Positions 61,623-64,000 of a stretch of DNA of 64,000 nt are shown here, one piece after another (the stretch's first letter is position 1; each line of letters opens with the position of its first letter). Position numbers and translations under genes: made by a program. The stretch comes from Lactarius indigo (taxonomy: Eukaryota > Basidiomycota > Agaricomycetes > Russulales > Russulaceae). The stretch covers positions 1,426,001-1,490,000 of the forward strand of contig JAFKAC010000013.1 in assembly GCA_025766275.1 (NCBI GenBank), given 5' to 3'. The notes beneath the pieces were generated by a model. It was not told where the DNA came from. It ran no database searches and saw only the letters and a list, made by a program, of their open reading frames with translations.

Positions 61623-64000
61623 CTACAAACGTGGGTACAGTGCTATCGTGACAGAAATATGCATCGTATCAGGGTCGTGGCAAATAACTGGGGTCGATTC
61701 CCAAAGGAAGCATGACAAGGTCAGTAAGGCGTGTCTTCTCCCACCTTGTCTTCTCAAGCTGAGTATGAGAAGATCAATTAAACCTGTGTGAAAATAAAGA
61801 ATACGTCTACCCACATCTGACATCGCTTCTGACATCGCCAACAAATTCATATGGTCAGGTGGAGAACCCCCGTTCTTACGAGTACGACATCTGTCAACCG
61901 AACTCACGTGAGAAGGACCCAGTTTACATACCATGTATTCTTCATCGAGATCACGAAAATGTAGGCGGAAGTCTAATGGCAGTTTCGATGGTAGAATAAG
62001 GACGTGGATGGGTGGCGTGAATGGACGGTCGACCGCGTTCCTCATAGAAAGGTCCTGGGAGCACTTGAGTGGACTACGCTTATAATAGAGAAGCCGTGCA
62101 CCTTCGCAGACGACAGCGCCAGGCGAATATCATGCCTTGAACCGCGTGCTTTCGCCCCAACTAGCACGAATAGCTCCCAGATACAGTCAGTGAGATATAC
62201 CGACGAAGCAACGTCCGATTGTGTGGCAAATCCCGGCACATTCGTGAGCTGTAGAGATCAATCGATGCGGAGGTACAATGTCAAGACAACTCTTACATAT
62301 GGGTAGGATGATGCATCCACTCGCCAAATTCGGGGCAGGTTAGTCGCCAACTTCGGTCGCCACTTCCAGTAGTCAGCGCTAGCGTAGCCGGCATCGCCAA
62401 GCATCATCCAGAAGAATTCGTTGTCATCAGATTCTTGTTCAATGAGCTCCACAAGACTTGATCCTTCCGTGGCAAGAGATTGGGCGTATTCAAGTGCAGC
62501 CTGACGTTCTTCGGGGAGCGACCCTTTTCCGTACCAAACATAAGAAGTTCCGAGCAAAGTCAAACAGTAACTGAACGCAGAGCAGAGGTTGGAAACGTGC
62601 TGAGAATACGTATCAGCTCGCATGTAACGAGGTTTCCCCGAATAACACTGCACATACTAAATCGTGCTCATCAATGAGTACGTTTCCCTGCATCCAGCGG
62701 ACCTGGTGCATGGTAGTGTTCTCTGCACTCCAATGCGAACGGGTTCCCTGAGAAGTACCAGGCCGTTTGTAGGCAGAAGGCACTCAACGAGCGCCTGAGA
62801 CTCTTACCTGCCGGATAGCAAGCCGTCCGCCAAGCGCGTGCACCAGCTCAGGTGGTTCACAACTTTGGCGAACAGGACATAGCTTTGTTCCATAATGCCG
62901 CGCCATATCCTTCAGCTTTCGCTCCTCGCGTTCACCGATCTGGCTACGCCGACCTTGCCAACTCCAGAGCGAGGTCTCCACGAGCCCGGTAGTTTTCGTC
63001 TTGAACCGATGCACGATCGCCAAGACTTCTGAATCGTAAAATACGCCTGTGTCACCCTTCAAGCCTATGGCGGTAGCACCGGTAACCGACATAACATCGA
63101 CAGATATGCTGGCGGTATCCAAGCAGGGCAAATACTCAGTGGGAAGGGCGAAGAACCCATCCAAGGCAACACAGGGAAGAAGCTCGTCATAAGTGGCTGC
63201 GGTCCATGCTCAGAAGTCGAACCTGAGGACCAGTGGTCTCACTCACGTATCTCAACGAAGATATCGTCTTTCTGGCCTGACTCTGTGACATCAGGCATTT
63301 CTGACTCTTGTGGTGCTATGTCCGCAGAAGTTTCCCTGATTTCCACTACGGGCACGGGGCTTACTCTCCCTGCCAGCAAGACGCGCTCTTCGACCAGGGG
63401 AGACATCATGAACGCTGTATACTTGTCATGGCTTGACTTGCGTTTTTCCATCGACGGTGCATGATGCTCCGCTCGCCGTGGAGCGATAGAACTCTTGATC
63501 GGAACTTCTGCCTCAGGTGGTACTTGTGCCTCCTGCAACGCCTGTGCGACGTCCATCACCAGCGCCCTGGACCCCGTGCTTGGGATACGGCTTTGACGTC
63601 GCGGGGAGCGAGGCGACGCTGAAACAGACTGCGCCGGGAGTGGCTTCTGTGACTGCGATGGGGATGTGATGATGCCAGGGAGGACACGGTCAGTTGCTAA
63701 CCCGACAAGGGAAGTTTTCTTCTGAACATTCAAGGCGACAGAACCGAGTGACTTGATGCCACTCAAGGCCTGTTCGGCGATCTGAGGCTTAGAGGTGGGT
63801 TGGTGCGTGTCCGAAGGGGACTGTGATTTCGGATGTGAAGGCGTGCCAGGAGCTCGTACCGCGACGGCAGAAAGTGGGGAGTCACGTATCGGCGAAGGTG
63901 AAGGTATGAGCGTGGCTATACGCACTGCCCCACTCGACGTTGGTGACTTTAACACGTGGGTGGTTTGTGTCTTCAAAGCGTCTTTCTCGTAGCGCAGCTC
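61623..64000 (-). CDS. gelsolin/villin-repeat actin-regulator-like protein, 3' part of gene
   Basis: Minus-strand exons, open at the right edge (ELRYEKDAL at 64000). The first visible exon (63239-64000) is disordered, Ser/Pro/Lys-rich. Later exons carry gelsolin-type repeats: SLWSWQGRRSQIGEREERKL (about 62930), SYVWYGKGSLPEERQAALEY (about 62500), NEFFWMMLGDAGYASADYW, then IWELFVLVGAKARGSRHDIR and HVLILPSKLPLDFRLHFRDL. Several introns of 40-90 bp are needed. The order resembles fungal DUF4045/gelsolin-repeat proteins, thought to bind actin. The 3' end is uncertain: splicing before GTTTAA puts the stop at about 61778, reading through puts it at 61623. Confidence 0.72.

Overview
The window looks like a chromosome segment of a filamentous basidiomycete, probably an Agaricomycete. 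Two host genes at the right end carry many 44-56 bp GT-AG introns, and the rest is filled with Tf1/sushi-type chromoviral Ty3/gypsy, Ty1/copia and tyrosine-recombinase (YR) retrotransposons. I cannot name the species.

Positions 1-59170 are one stack of retrotransposons inserted into each other. Direct target-site duplications (TSDs) and reading frames that rejoin when an insert is removed give the order. From outside in: two fragments of a copia-type LTR (58854-59170); Gypsy-1 (minus, 3900-58853); Gypsy-2 (minus, 4042-50444, TSD CTTGA) inside Gypsy-1; Copia-2 (minus, 10542-49540) inside the Gypsy-2 gag gene. Three complete elements lie inside Copia-2: Gypsy-3 (plus, 12221-19771, TSD TGTAG), Gypsy-4 (plus, 20775-30683, TSD CATAG) and Gypsy-5 (plus, 33147-47367, TSD CTTGA). 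YR-1 (minus, about 39328-45580) lies inside Gypsy-5. Seven solo LTRs of the Copia-2 family, each with a perfect 5-bp TSD, are scattered through all layers. Copia-1 (minus, 1-3899) sits in the 3' LTR of Gypsy-1 and runs off the left edge.

Positions 59171-64000 are host sequence: a complete six-exon secreted GH17-family glucanase-like gene (minus, 59524-60892) and the 3' part of a gene for a gelsolin/villin-repeat actin-regulator-like protein (minus, 61623 to the right edge).

Four themes unite the repeats. (1) All five Ty3/gypsy elements show a 10-11 nt complementarity between the sequence about 30-36 bp after the TATA box and the sequence just after the 5' LTR, the signature of Tf1-type self-priming; the two copia elements instead have a site complementary to the anticodon arm of initiator tRNA-Met. 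(2) Gypsy-1, -3 and -5 carry an extra reading frame after the integrase chromodomain, ending in CCHC zinc knuckles; Gypsy-4 carries extra frames before gag. (3) Decay is dominated by C-to-T change at CpG: arginine CGN codons have become stop, Trp, Cys, His or Gln, and LTR pairs differ almost only by transitions. (4) Solo LTRs outnumber complete copies, pointing to frequent LTR-LTR recombination.

All coordinates and difference counts come from reading by eye; family names rest on motif recognition, not on database searches.
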